Shown here: positions 8,132 to 16,197 of the stretch, in pieces
Layout: each line of letters opens with the position of its first letter
Numbering within the stretch: position 1 is the stretch's first letter
From: Cytophagales bacterium
GTDB taxonomy: Bacteria > Bacteroidota > Bacteroidia > Cytophagales > Cyclobacteriaceae
Length of the DNA stretch: 64,000 bases
Direction: 5' to 3'
NCBI GenBank assembly: GCA_027317105.1
Contig: DAHVFH010000228.1
Coordinates: 13,049 to 77,048 of the forward strand
Position numbers and translations under genes: made by a program
The notes under the pieces: generated by a model
What the model saw: only the letters and a program-made list of their open reading frames with translations
Database searches by the model: none
Told to the model about the DNA's origin: nothing

Positions 8132-9427
8132 ATGTCCTCTTCCGAACTAAAGCGTACGCTCTCACCCCTCATGGTCTGGGGCCTTGGCGTGGGGTATGTG
8201 ATTTCCGGCAATTACTTTGGATGGAACCTCGGCCTGGAAAAAGGAGGAACCCTGGGCATGGCCATCGCGCTTTTCTTCATCATTATTTTGTATGTCACGT
8301 TCACCTTCAGCTACACGGAGTTGGCGTGTGCCATTCCAAAGTCTGGAGGCGCATTTGACTATGCGAGACGAGCCTTGGGCAATGATCTTGGGTTCATTGC
8401 CGGCATGGCACAAAACATCGAATTCATTTTTGCGCCTCCGGCCATTGCTTTTGCGTTAGGCTCTTATTTCAATATTTTTTTCCCGAACGTTCCGGTCCTC
8501 GTCATCGCGATCATCGCTTACTTCGTTTTCTTTTTATTAAATGTAGCGGGCGTGCAGATTGCCGCAGTTTTTGAATTGGGCGTTACGACATTGGCCGTAG
8601 CAGCTGTGTTTTTATTTTGTGGGATCACCTTTCAACACTTTGAATTAGCCCATCTCCAACAAAATTCATTTCCAAACGGATGGCCCGGTGTTTTAGCGGC
8701 TGTGCCGTTTGCCATCTGGTTTTTTTTGGGCATCGAAGGGGTGGCCAACCTTGCCGAAGAAACCATCAACCCAAAGCGCACGATCATGCTCGGGTTTGGG
8801 TCGGCAATTCTCACGCTGGTAGTTTTATGCCTGCTCACGTTCACCGGTTCCATCGGTATTGCCGGATGGGAAGCCATTGTATTTAAAGCGGACGGCACTA
8901 CCTCTGATTCACCTCTACCACTGGCAATGGCTCGTATCGTGGGTACCAACAACTGGCAGTATAATTTATTGATTACGGTTGGATTGTTTGGACTGGTGGC
9001 ATCGTTTCATGGGCTTATGTTGGCCGCTGGTCGCTCTACCATGGAGTTCGGCCGCGCCAATTACGCGCCTGCTCTTCTTGGAAAAATCCATCCGCGTTTT
9101 CAGACTCCAGCAAATGCACTTTTCGTAAACATGCTGATCGGTATTGTCGCCTTGCTCACCGGCAAGACGGGAGAGATCATCACCATTTCCGTTTTTGGCG
9201 CACTCACGTTATACATCATCTCCATGATCTCCCTTTTAAAGCTAAGGGTAAAAGAGCCCTCGCTTGCACGACATTTCCGCGTACCGCTCTATCCTTACTT
9301 TCCGGTTGCCGCATTGGTCATTGCTTCGTGCTCTTTTTTGGCCATGGCTTTTTATAATGGAACACTTGCTTTGATTTATTTTTTAATTCTCGGACTGAGC
9401 TTCATAGCTTTTAAAATGATTAAATAA
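8132..9427 (+). CDS. ethanolamine permease-type APC transporter
   Basis: A 431-residue APC superfamily permease with about twelve transmembrane helices. The start MSSSELKRTLSPLMVWGLGV and the next segment VISGNYFGWNLGLEKGGTLG are typical of the ethanolamine permease group, and SYTELACAIPKSGGAFDYAR is the conserved helix 2-3 region. Later motifs FLGIEGVANLAEETINPKRT and HGLMLAAGRSTMEFGRANYA also fit. It probably imports ethanolamine or a related small amine. The next gene is a glutamine synthetase-like ligase; such permease-ligase pairs elsewhere take up amines and gamma-glutamylate them, so a joint catabolic role is inferred. Confidence 0.85.
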   Translation: MSSSELKRTLSPLMVWGLGVGYVISGNYFGWNLGLEKGGTLGMAIALFFIIILYVTFTFSYTELACAIPKSGGAFDYARRALGNDLGFIAGMAQNIEFIFAPPAIAFALGSYFNIFFPNVPVLVIAIIAYFVFFLLNVAGVQIAAVFELGVTTLAVAAVFLFCGITFQHFELAHLQQNSFPNGWPGVLAAVPFAIWFFLGIEGVANLAEETINPKRTIMLGFGSAILTLVVLCLLTFTGSIGIAGWEAIVFKADGTTSDSPLPLAMARIVGTNNWQYNLLITVGLFGLVASFHGLMLAAGRSTMEFGRANYAPALLGKIHPRFQTPANALFVNMLIGIVALLTGKTGEIITISVFGALTLYIISMISLLKLRVKEPSLARHFRVPLYPYFPVAALVIASCSFLAMAFYNGTLALIYFLILGLSFIAFKMIK

Positions 9428-9457
9428 TAATTCATTAGTCGTATCTTGTAATTATTA

Positions 9458-9500
9458 TCTCTGTGGCTCTCTGTGGGTACTAGCTCTGTGCCCTTTGTGG
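9458..9500. repeat. imperfect CTCTGTGG repeat between permease and ligase genes
   Basis: Four copies of a CTCTGTGG-like word (CTCTGTGG, CTCTGTGG, CTCTGTGC, CTTTGTGG) at spacings of about 9-15 bases. It resembles the octamer repeat at 793-816 (both rich in TTTG/GTGG words) but the period is irregular. Confidence 0.5.
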
Positions 9501-9590
9501 TAAATTAATAACACAGATAAAACAGCAGCTATTGAGATCAAAATATCGTAGTTCAATTTTTTAAATTAAAGCTTAAAATCAGAAATCAAG

Positions 9591-10946
9591 ATGAATTCCC
9601 GTGCCATCATCGACTACGTAAAATCCCATCCTTCTGGAAAAGTAAAAATAGCTTACGCAGATATTGATGGCATCCTTCGTGGAAAATATATTTCCACTGA
9701 AAAATTCCTAACTATTATCAATGGAAGTACTACGTTTTGCGATGTCATCTTTGGTTGGGATGCCAATGATGTGGCCTACGACAATGTAAAGTTCACGGGC
9801 TGGCACACGGGTTACCCTGATACACCTGCACGGTTGGACATTAGTACATTCAGGAAAATACCTTGGGAGAATGATTTGCCTTTTTTTCTTGGTGAACTGG
9901 TTGATGAAAAAGGAAAGCCTTCTTATGTTTGTCCGCGCCAATTATTAAAAAAAGTTTTGAAGGATGCTTCTCAAGCAGGGTTCACACCTTTTTTCTCACA
10001 GGAGTTTGAGTGGTTCAATTTTACTGAAACCCCGCAGAGTGCCCGCGACAAAAACTACAAGGGCCTCACGCCAATCTCGCCAGGCATGTTTGGGTATTCT
10101 ATTTTGCGCACCACGTTGCGAAATCCATTTTTCTCTGATCTTTTTGATCTCTTAAAAAAATTCGATGTCCCCATCGAAGGCCTTCATACGGAAACCGGTC
10201 CAGGCGTTTTGGAAGCTGCTATTCCCTACTCTGGAATTTTAGAAGCAGCGGATCGTGCCTTGCTTTTCAAAACTGCCGTGAAAGAAATTGCTTACCAACA
10301 TGGGATCATGGCCACATTCATGGCAAAGATCAGTGAAAATCTTCCCGGCTGTGGCGGCCATGTACACCAGAGCCTGTGGGACAAAGCCGCCAAGAAAAAT
10401 CTCTTTCACGATGCAAAAGCTAATCGTGGCATGAGTGCGTTGATGAAGAGTTACATCGCAGGGCAATTGTATTGTCTCCCACACCTTCTGCCAATGTATG
10501 CACCCACGATCAACAGTTACAAACGGTTGGTGGAAGGAGCGTGGGCACCCACCACCCTGACCTGGGGCATCGACAATCGCACGGTGGCTTTACGAGTGTT
10601 GAACGGAAGTGCCAAATCGTGTCGGTTGGAGACGCGCGTAATTGGCTCCGATGTCAATCCTTGTCTGGCGATGGCGGCTGCTTTGGCATCCGGTTTGTAT
10701 GGCATCAAAAAGAAAATGAAGCTGCAACCCCAAACCGTTGGCAACGGCTACCGCGATTACGAACACGGCACGTTACCGACCACATTGCATGAAGCAACGG
10801 AAAAGATGAAACAGTCTTCGGTAGTAAAAGAAATTCTGGGCGAACAATTCACCGAGCATTTTGTGCAAACCCGAGATTGGGAGTGGCGCCAACATCTTAA
10901 GCCTGTCACCGACTGGGAGATGAAAAGGTATTTTGAGATTATTTGA
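9591..10946 (+). CDS. glutamine synthetase-like gamma-glutamyl ligase
   Basis: A 451-residue member of the glutamine synthetase superfamily, ATP-dependent ligases joining glutamate to ammonia or an amine. The N-terminal beta-grasp part carries VKIAYADIDGILRGKYIS; the catalytic domain shows FFSQEFEWFNF (metal Glu), LHTETGPGVLEAAI, the GCGGHVHQSLWD loop and NSYKRLVEGAWAPTTLTWGI, and the C-terminal RLETRVIGSDVNPCLAMAAA. Lack of typical GlnA regulatory features and pairing with an ethanolamine-type permease suggest a gamma-glutamylpolyamine or gamma-glutamylethanolamide synthetase rather than housekeeping GlnA. Substrate unproven. Confidence 0.8.
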   Translation: MNSRAIIDYVKSHPSGKVKIAYADIDGILRGKYISTEKFLTIINGSTTFCDVIFGWDANDVAYDNVKFTGWHTGYPDTPARLDISTFRKIPWENDLPFFLGELVDEKGKPSYVCPRQLLKKVLKDASQAGFTPFFSQEFEWFNFTETPQSARDKNYKGLTPISPGMFGYSILRTTLRNPFFSDLFDLLKKFDVPIEGLHTETGPGVLEAAIPYSGILEAADRALLFKTAVKEIAYQHGIMATFMAKISENLPGCGGHVHQSLWDKAAKKNLFHDAKANRGMSALMKSYIAGQLYCLPHLLPMYAPTINSYKRLVEGAWAPTTLTWGIDNRTVALRVLNGSAKSCRLETRVIGSDVNPCLAMAAALASGLYGIKKKMKLQPQTVGNGYRDYEHGTLPTTLHEATEKMKQSSVVKEILGEQFTEHFVQTRDWEWRQHLKPVTDWEMKRYFEII

Positions 10947-10999
10947 TTCCGAAGCGAGAGGGCAAAGTCATATTTAGTGCAATTTTATTATCTTTGATT

Positions 11000-11221
11000 A
11001 TGATTGATTATTCAAAGCACCTTACGTTAGAAGAAGGAAAGCGCAGCGGGCAACCTTGTATCCGGGGGCTGCGAATCACGGTATATGATGTGCTAAGTTA
11101 TTTGGCCGCAGGGGATTTAATCGAAGAAATTATCGTGCATTTTCCGATGTTAACGAGGGAAGATATTCAGGCTTGTTTGGCTTATGATGCTGAAAATAGG
11201 ATTCTTAAGATTGCCTCCTGA
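11000..11221 (+). CDS. DUF433 antitoxin-like protein
   Basis: A 73-residue DUF433 protein: a small winged-helix-like domain with HLTLEEGKRSGQPCIRGLRI at the front and EIIVHFPMLTREDIQACLAY at the back. DUF433 proteins are usually the antitoxin partner of DUF5615/PIN-like (VapC45-type) toxins. The ATG at 11000 is chosen since the family starts close to this point; an upstream in-frame ATG would add a hydrophobic, unrelated stretch. It is followed after three bases by a DUF5615 gene, so the two form an operon. Confidence 0.8.
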   Translation: MIDYSKHLTLEEGKRSGQPCIRGLRITVYDVLSYLAAGDLIEEIIVHFPMLTREDIQACLAYDAENRILKIAS

Positions 11222-11224
11222 TCT

Positions 11225-11559
11225 GTGCACTCAAAACTGCTTTTTGATAATAATCTGTGCGTTACCCTCCCTCAAACGCTGAATCTTTATTTCCCTGAAT
11301 CGAAGCATGTTGTTGATTTGAATAGGGAGCGTTTCACCGACAAACAAGTTTTCGACTTAGCGGGAAAAAATCAGTTTACATTTGCAACTAAAGACAAAGG
11401 CTTTTACACTTGTTCAATACATTTGGACTTCCTACTAAAATTGTTTGGCTTTTGGTTGGTAACTGTCGTAAAAATAAGTTGATAGAGATTTTGGTGAAAC
11501 AAAGTAATTCAATAGCCGAGTTCATCAAGAGTAACAGATCATTATTTGTGATAAGCTGA
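11225..11559 (+). pseudogene. DUF5615 PIN-like toxin, frameshifted
   Basis: The first frame (GTG start) encodes KLLFDNNLCVTLPQTL, with the N-terminal Asp of the DUF5615 PIN-like fold, then SKHVVDLNRERFTDKQVF and FTFATKDKGFY, the second acidic motif. It then diverges. From about 11420 another frame supplies the expected continuation FGLPTKIVWLLVGNCRKNKL and a tail ending SLFVIS. A single missing base near 11415-11425 explains this. Repaired length would be about 111 residues, normal for the family. The frameshift would remove the C-terminal core and probably inactivate the putative RNase, leaving the DUF433 antitoxin alone. An assembly error is the alternative. Confidence 0.75.
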
Positions 11560-11588
11560 ACTTAACCAAAACTTTTTAATTCTTAGAT

Positions 11589-11840
11589 ATGGTCAAGTGT
11601 TCTTCTGGTAAACGAGTCTATTTAACAGAAAACCTAGCTGAAGACGCTTTGATTGATGCGCATGCAAGAAATAATTATGCAGGCACCGGACCAGTGGCAT
11701 TCTATCAATGTGAAGACTGCGGCTATTATCATTTCACGTCCAAAGGAAAAATGAATGAAAAATTAGCGCAGCAACTGGCTAACGGAAAAATCAAATTACA
11801 ACAGGAGGCCAATCGGTGGACGAATAAATTGAAAAAATGA
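11589..11840 (+). CDS. small zinc-ribbon-like conserved hypothetical protein
   Basis: An 83-residue protein with a CEDCGYYHFTSK segment, a CxxC pair followed by His that looks like half of a zinc ribbon, and a first Cys near the N-terminus (VKCSSGKRVY). The C-terminal third is a Lys/Gln-rich helix. The start at ATG 11589 has an A-rich stretch upstream. I do not know a function; small proteins with this CGxYH motif occur in many Bacteroidota. It follows the toxin-antitoxin remnant in the same direction. Confidence 0.65.
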   Translation: MVKCSSGKRVYLTENLAEDALIDAHARNNYAGTGPVAFYQCEDCGYYHFTSKGKMNEKLAQQLANGKIKLQQEANRWTNKLKK

Positions 11841-11993
11841 CTGAACTTACTGGATATTTATGAAATTTTATGATTGGTGGGTGTTATGCTATGCAAATAC
11901 AAAAGCCCTCTATCACCGGTAAAAAACTCCACATGCAAAAAAGGATCACGCGTTTCAAACGTGCACACTGCTTGATCGTCCAAAGGAAATGAA

Positions 11994-12707
11994 CTAACGG
12001 GCATGCAGGCCACATTCTTTCTTACTGCTGTCTTCCCACCACCAGCGTCCCGCGCGAAAATCTTCCCCGGCCACAATGGCTCTGGTGCAAGGCGCACAGC
12101 CAATACTCACAAAGCCTTTGTCGTGAAGGGAGTTGTAAGGAATCGAATTTTTCTTAATGATTTCTTTCACTGTTTCAGTAGTAAAGTGTAGCAATGGATT
12201 GTATTTGATGATCGAATTGGCTTCGTCCCATTCCACTACTTCGAGATTTTTTCTTTCAGGCGAATGTTCTGTACGCAAACCGGTTACCCAAATGGATTTG
12301 CCTTTCAACGCTCGGTGCAACGGCTCTACTTTCCGGATAAAGCAACAGGCTTTTCGATCAGCAACGGAATTGTAAAAAGCATTAGGTCCTTTTTTATTCA
12401 CATATTTTTCAATGCTTGCATCGTTAGGGAAATACGCTCTTATCGTGGTGTTGTAGCGCTCGTTCGTTCGGCTCCAAACAGAATAAGTTTCCGGAAATAT
12501 CCGTCCGGTGTCCAACGTAAATATTTCGATATTAAGTCTTTTATCTAAAATAGTATGAGTGATCACCTGGTCTTCTTCACTAAAGCTGCTTGAAAAAGTA
12601 ACTTTATTGGGAAACAGGTTTGAAAAATAAGCAAGCCCGTCAGCAGGTTCCATGCTGCTTGCAACTGCTAGTAAATCAGTCAAGGATGGTTTAAGATTGA
12701 AGTCCAT
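11994..12707 (-). CDS. cysH: phosphoadenylyl-/adenylyl-sulfate reductase
   Basis: A 237-residue CysH enzyme reducing activated sulfate (PAPS or APS) to sulfite with thioredoxin. The nucleotide-binding part shows FSSSFSEEDQVIT and IEIFTLDTGRIFPETY; CC at 121-122 and C204-x-x-C207 are the four cysteines that bind a 4Fe-4S cluster in APS-type and many bacterial PAPS reductases, and ECGLHAR at the end holds the catalytic Cys. The iron-sulfur motif suggests APS as substrate, in keeping with the lack of a CysC kinase in the neighbouring operon. It is divergent from cysD and shares a regulatory interval with it. Confidence 0.92.
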   Translation of the reverse strand: MDFNLKPSLTDLLAVASSMEPADGLAYFSNLFPNKVTFSSSFSEEDQVITHTILDKRLNIEIFTLDTGRIFPETYSVWSRTNERYNTTIRAYFPNDASIEKYVNKKGPNAFYNSVADRKACCFIRKVEPLHRALKGKSIWVTGLRTEHSPERKNLEVVEWDEANSIIKYNPLLHFTTETVKEIIKKNSIPYNSLHDKGFVSIGCAPCTRAIVAGEDFRAGRWWWEDSSKKECGLHAR

Positions 12708-12714
12708 TTAGTGA

Positions 12715-12729
12715 GTAGGATTATTTAAT
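12715..12729. promoter_or_regulatory. possible sulfur-regulon operator upstream of cysH
   Basis: The plus-strand word GTAGGATTATTTAAT lies directly upstream of the cysH start. A near copy, GTAGGAATAATATAT, precedes cysD at 13036-13050. Sharing by divergent genes of one pathway suggests an operator, perhaps for an Rrf2-type regulator; this is inference. Confidence 0.3.
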
Positions 12730-12756
12730 GAAGTCATGTAAGACAAAAAATTGAAC

Positions 12757-12860
12757 ATCATCGCGAGCGCTACGTGCGTACGGGAAAGTGAGAAGCGATC
12801 CCCAAAAATGGAGATTGCTTCGCGCCTTCACACAATCTATCACTGGTGCTCGCAAAGACG
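12757..12860. repeat. REP-like inverted repeat element between cysH and cysD
   Basis: The stretch has two arms related by dyad symmetry: a left arm starting CATCATCGCGAGCGC and running to AGAAGCGATCCCC, and a right arm GGAGATTGCTTCGCGCC ending CTCGCAAAGACG. Words of this kind (GCGAGC with GCGAAGCAATC) are a widespread bacterial intergenic palindrome type. A homologous stretch lies at the 3' end of the metallo-hydrolase gene (56770-56838). Confidence 0.75.
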
Positions 12861-13015
12861 TTTATCATTTTACCTGGTCTACTTTTATTGACCATAAGTT
12901 ATTGCAAACGTTAGCATGTAACTGTTGAAGACTTTTTAATCAAGTTTTTAGTCATACTTAATTGGTTAAAAAAATAAAAACATTTCCTTATGGCCGTAAA
13001 TATAAATTGAATTTT

Positions 13016-13023
13016 TACATTTG
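13016..13023 (+). promoter_or_regulatory. Bacteroidota-type -7 box (TACATTTG) for the cys operon
   Basis: TACATTTG fits the TAnnTTTG consensus and lies 31 bases before the cysD ATG. No strong -33 element is visible, as expected for an activated or weak promoter. Confidence 0.45.
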
Positions 13024-13035
13024 TCCACTAAATCG

Positions 13036-13050
13036 GTAGGAATAATATAT
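13036..13050. promoter_or_regulatory. possible sulfur-regulon operator upstream of cysD
   Basis: GTAGGAATAATATAT lies just after the -7 box and immediately before the cysD start, matching the word in front of cysH. Its position downstream of the promoter would suit repression. Confidence 0.3.
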
Positions 13051-13054
13051 TAAT

Positions 13055-13960
13055 ATGAATTATCAACTGGATTATTTGGATCAATTGGAGTCAGAGGCGA
13101 TCTACATTATGCGCGAAGTGGCAGGACAATTTGAGCGGCCAGCCCTTCTGTTTTCTGGCGGCAAAGACTCCATCACCCTTGTGCGCTTGGCAGAAAAAGC
13201 TTTTCGTCCCGGAAAATTTCCTTTCCCGCTTGTCCATATTGATACCGGCCATAATTTTCAAGAAGCACTTGACTTTAGAGATAGCTTGGTAAAGAAGCTT
13301 GACGAAAAATTGGTGGTGCGACACGTGGCCGATACAATTAAGGAAAAGAAGTTGACAGAACCGGTAGGAAAATTTGCCAGTCGGAATGCCCTTCAAACCT
13401 ATACGCTTCTGGATGTGATTGAGGAATTTAAGTTCGATGCCTTAATCGGTGGTGCGAGACGCGATGAAGAAAAGGCCAGAGCGAAAGAGCGAATCTTTTC
13501 TGTGCGCGATGAATTTGGACAGTGGGATCCGAAGCGGCAACGTCCGGAGCTTTGGAATATCTACAACGGCAAAATTCAAAAAGGTGAAAACGTGCGTGCC
13601 TTTCCGATCAGCAACTGGACGGAATTGGACGTTTGGAATTATATCCGAAGAGAAAAAATGGAATTGCCTTCCATTTATTTTGCACATGAGCGCGAATGCA
13701 TCGAATATCAAGGTCAATTGATTGCCACTTCTCCTTTTATCAAAAGAGAGGCTGGAGACAAAATCCTAAAAAAGAAAGTGCGCTACCGCACCGTTGGCGA
13801 CATGACCTGCACTGCCGCGGTGGAGTCAGAAGCCACGGCCATTGATGACATTGTGAATGAAATCATCGCCACGAATATTAGCGAACGTGGGGAAACGCGC
13901 ATTGACGACAAAGTTTCTGAAGCCGCCATGGAGGACAGAAAGAAGAACGGATATTTTTGA
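13055..13960 (+). CDS. cysD: sulfate adenylyltransferase subunit 2
   Basis: A 301-residue CysD, the ATP pyrophosphatase subunit of ATP sulfurylase, making adenylyl sulfate (APS) from sulfate and ATP. Motifs: PP-loop LLFSGGKDSITLVRLAEKA, FPLVHIDTGHNFQEALDFRD, IGGARRDEEKARAKERIFSV and FPISNWTELDVWNYIRREKM, all typical. The length is normal. The ATG at 13055 follows a promoter-like box by 31 bases. It is the first gene of a plus-strand operon cysD-cysN-cobA-cysJ-cysI-siroheme/TSUP fusion and acts as a heterodimer with CysN. Confidence 0.96.
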   Translation: MNYQLDYLDQLESEAIYIMREVAGQFERPALLFSGGKDSITLVRLAEKAFRPGKFPFPLVHIDTGHNFQEALDFRDSLVKKLDEKLVVRHVADTIKEKKLTEPVGKFASRNALQTYTLLDVIEEFKFDALIGGARRDEEKARAKERIFSVRDEFGQWDPKRQRPELWNIYNGKIQKGENVRAFPISNWTELDVWNYIRREKMELPSIYFAHERECIEYQGQLIATSPFIKREAGDKILKKKVRYRTVGDMTCTAAVESEATAIDDIVNEIIATNISERGETRIDDKVSEAAMEDRKKNGYF

Positions 13961-14038
13961 CCAGGATTGATTTGGTTTCACTATTAAAATGAAGTAACGA
14001 GTCTATCAAATAGAATTATTTTTTATTAAAACAAACCA

Positions 14039-15280
14039 ATGGATATTTTAAGATTCATAACGGCAGGGAGTGTTGACGATGGGAAAAGCACGCTCATCGG
14101 AAGACTATTGTACGACAGCAAATCAATAATGGTCGACCAGATTGATGCAATCAAATCGCATGGAAAAAATAAATTGAATGGTACGTTGGATTTGTCCCTG
14201 ATCACCGATGGGCTCCGGGCAGAACGCGAGCAAGGGATCACCATCGATGTGGCCTATAAATATTTCTCGACTCCAAAAAGAAAATTCATTATAGCCGATG
14301 CTCCGGGGCATATCCAATATACGCGCAACATGGTGACTGGGGCATCGAATGCTAACCTGGCTATCATTTTAATTGACGCACGTAATGGTGTAGAGGAACA
14401 AACCATGCGGCATACGCTCATTGCTTCGCTGATTGGAATACCCCACATCGTTGTAGCCATCAACAAAATGGACTTGGTTGGCTATTCTCAAGATGTATTT
14501 AACAACATCGTTATTGACTATACGGCCGCTACTAAATCACTTAATCTGAAAGAGGTAAAGTACATTCCATTGAGTGCATTGCTTGGTGATAACATTGTTG
14601 ACCGTTCTACTAATATGCCGTGGTATGAAAGTGATCCACTGTTGCACTACCTCGAAACCGTAAAAATTCAAAATGACATCAACTATACAGATGCGCGAAT
14701 GCCTGTACAGTATGTGATTCGCCCACAAACAGAAAAGCTTCACGACTATCGGGGCTATGCCGGGAAGATCATGAGTGGAGGATACAAGCGAGGAGATGCC
14801 GTCACCGTATTGCCATCTGGTTTGGAAAGTAAAATAAAAGCCATTGAATCTGGTGGTGTTGAAGTAGCAGAGGCCTATGCACTTCAAAGTGTGGTGCTGC
14901 ACCTAGAAGATGATATTGATGTGAGTCGTGGCGATGTGATTGTAAAAAGTGAAAACAAGCCGATCGTTTCGCAAGACTTGGAAGTGATGATGTGCTGGAT
15001 GGATACTAAACCCTTGTTGCCGGGGAATAAATACTTTTTGCAAAGCAACAGCAAAGTGGTGAGAAGCATGGTGAAAGAAATTGAGTACAAGCTCAACGTG
15101 AACACCCTCGAAAAGCAATTTGCATCGGAAGAAATAAGGTTGAATGACGTCTTCAAGGCAACCATCAAAACGTCATCCCCGATCGCGTTTGATTCGTATA
15201 AAAAATTGAGATCGAGTGGTAGCGCAATTTTGATTGACGAAACAAGTAATGTCACAGTGGCGGCTTGTATGATACAGTGA
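14039..15280 (+). CDS. cysN: sulfate adenylyltransferase subunit 1 (GTPase)
   Basis: A 413-residue CysN, the GTPase subunit that couples GTP hydrolysis to APS synthesis. G1 is AGSVDDGKSTLIGRLL (residues 9-24), the switch region is AEREQGITIDVAY, G3 is IADAPGH and G4 is AINKMD; the C-terminal half has two translation-factor beta-barrel domains with VQYVIRPQ and RGYAGKIMSGGYKRGD. There is no C-terminal CysC kinase domain, so the pathway probably goes through APS directly, matching the iron-sulfur CysH. It lies 78 bases after cysD in the same operon. Confidence 0.95.
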   Translation: MDILRFITAGSVDDGKSTLIGRLLYDSKSIMVDQIDAIKSHGKNKLNGTLDLSLITDGLRAEREQGITIDVAYKYFSTPKRKFIIADAPGHIQYTRNMVTGASNANLAIILIDARNGVEEQTMRHTLIASLIGIPHIVVAINKMDLVGYSQDVFNNIVIDYTAATKSLNLKEVKYIPLSALLGDNIVDRSTNMPWYESDPLLHYLETVKIQNDINYTDARMPVQYVIRPQTEKLHDYRGYAGKIMSGGYKRGDAVTVLPSGLESKIKAIESGGVEVAEAYALQSVVLHLEDDIDVSRGDVIVKSENKPIVSQDLEVMMCWMDTKPLLPGNKYFLQSNSKVVRSMVKEIEYKLNVNTLEKQFASEEIRLNDVFKATIKTSSPIAFDSYKKLRSSGSAILIDETSNVTVAACMIQ

Positions 15281-15307
15281 TGCAATTTCTGAATGAGAGA
15301 ACTCAAA

Positions 15308-15349
15308 AGTAGGGAGTAGGCAGCCACGGGTTGGCAGTAAATAGGAGCA
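15308..15349. repeat. 7-bp tandem array between cysN and cobA
   Basis: Six degenerate heptamers, for example AGTAGGG, AGTAGGC, GGTTGGC and AGTAAAT, in a continuous 7-base frame. The family resembles the first array at 1900-1927 (GGCAGTA type). It sits in the only long gaps of the cys operon together with the one at 17878. Confidence 0.65.
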
Positions 15350-15376
15350 TCTATCTTAAGAAAATTTGAATTTAAA

Positions 15377-16192
15377 ATGAACCATAGTATTTCTGGTAAA
15401 GTAATTTTAGCAGGAGCTGGTCCTGGCGATCCAGAGCTGATCACACTAAAGGCGTTGCGCTATTTGCAACAAGCGGATGTGGTTATTTGCGATCGACTGG
15501 TTAGCCCGGAATTAGTAGCCCAAAATTTAAACCCCGAAGCAATTCTTATCAACGTGGGCAAGCAAGCGGGTACGGAATATTCAACACCTCAGGAATCTAT
15601 TAATAAACTCCTTGTGAAGTATGCTAAGCAATTTCCCTTGGTGGTGAGGTTAAAGGGGGGAGATGTTACTTTCTTTTCTAATGTGCTGGATGAACTGAAG
15701 ACCTTGGTGGAACATAAGATTCAATTCGAAATTGTGCCGGGCGTAACGGCCGCTTCAGGAGCAGCCGCGTATGCCGGAATTCCGCTTACCGCCAGAGGTT
15801 ATTCTTCGGCTGTTCGTTTTTTGGCTTACCATCGTAGTACGATCGTTACGGAAAAAACCTGGAAGGAACTGGCTGAAACGGATGATACCCTTGTGTTTTA
15901 CATGTCATCCGAAGCACTCGATACGTTAGTAGAAAAGCTCCTCGACTATGGGATTTCGCAAGAGAAATATTTGAGCATTATTGAGCAAGCCACTACGTCC
16001 CTTCAAAATGTTCATCTTTTTAATTTGACAGAATACAAAAACAAAATGAAAGGACTGCGTTTCACTTCGCCTACCATCATCATCATCGGGCGGGTGGCCG
16101 CTTTGCACGAAGAATTTCAGTGGATACCCAATAGCATGGCCTCTACAAGTTATTTCAATCCAATTGTGAAACCCATTAGTCAAATCGCCTGA
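15377..16192 (+). CDS. cobA: uroporphyrinogen-III C-methyltransferase
   Basis: A 271-residue SUMT that methylates uroporphyrinogen III to precorrin-2, the entry to siroheme. The glycine-rich SAM site is ILAGAGPGDPELITLKALRY, then VVICDRLVSPELV, VRLKGGDVTFFSNVLDE and IVPGVTAASGAAAYAGIPLT. The length matches stand-alone SUMT, so the later steps must come from another protein; the N-terminal domain of the fusion gene three genes downstream supplies precorrin-2 oxidase/ferrochelatase. Siroheme is the cofactor of CysI in the same operon. The start ATG follows an A-rich leader. The PGD motif shows Phe in the third region position (TFFSN), a minor change. Confidence 0.93.
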   Translation: MNHSISGKVILAGAGPGDPELITLKALRYLQQADVVICDRLVSPELVAQNLNPEAILINVGKQAGTEYSTPQESINKLLVKYAKQFPLVVRLKGGDVTFFSNVLDELKTLVEHKIQFEIVPGVTAASGAAAYAGIPLTARGYSSAVRFLAYHRSTIVTEKTWKELAETDDTLVFYMSSEALDTLVEKLLDYGISQEKYLSIIEQATTSLQNVHLFNLTEYKNKMKGLRFTSPTIIIIGRVAALHEEFQWIPNSMASTSYFNPIVKPISQIA

Positions 16193-16197
16193 CGCTG

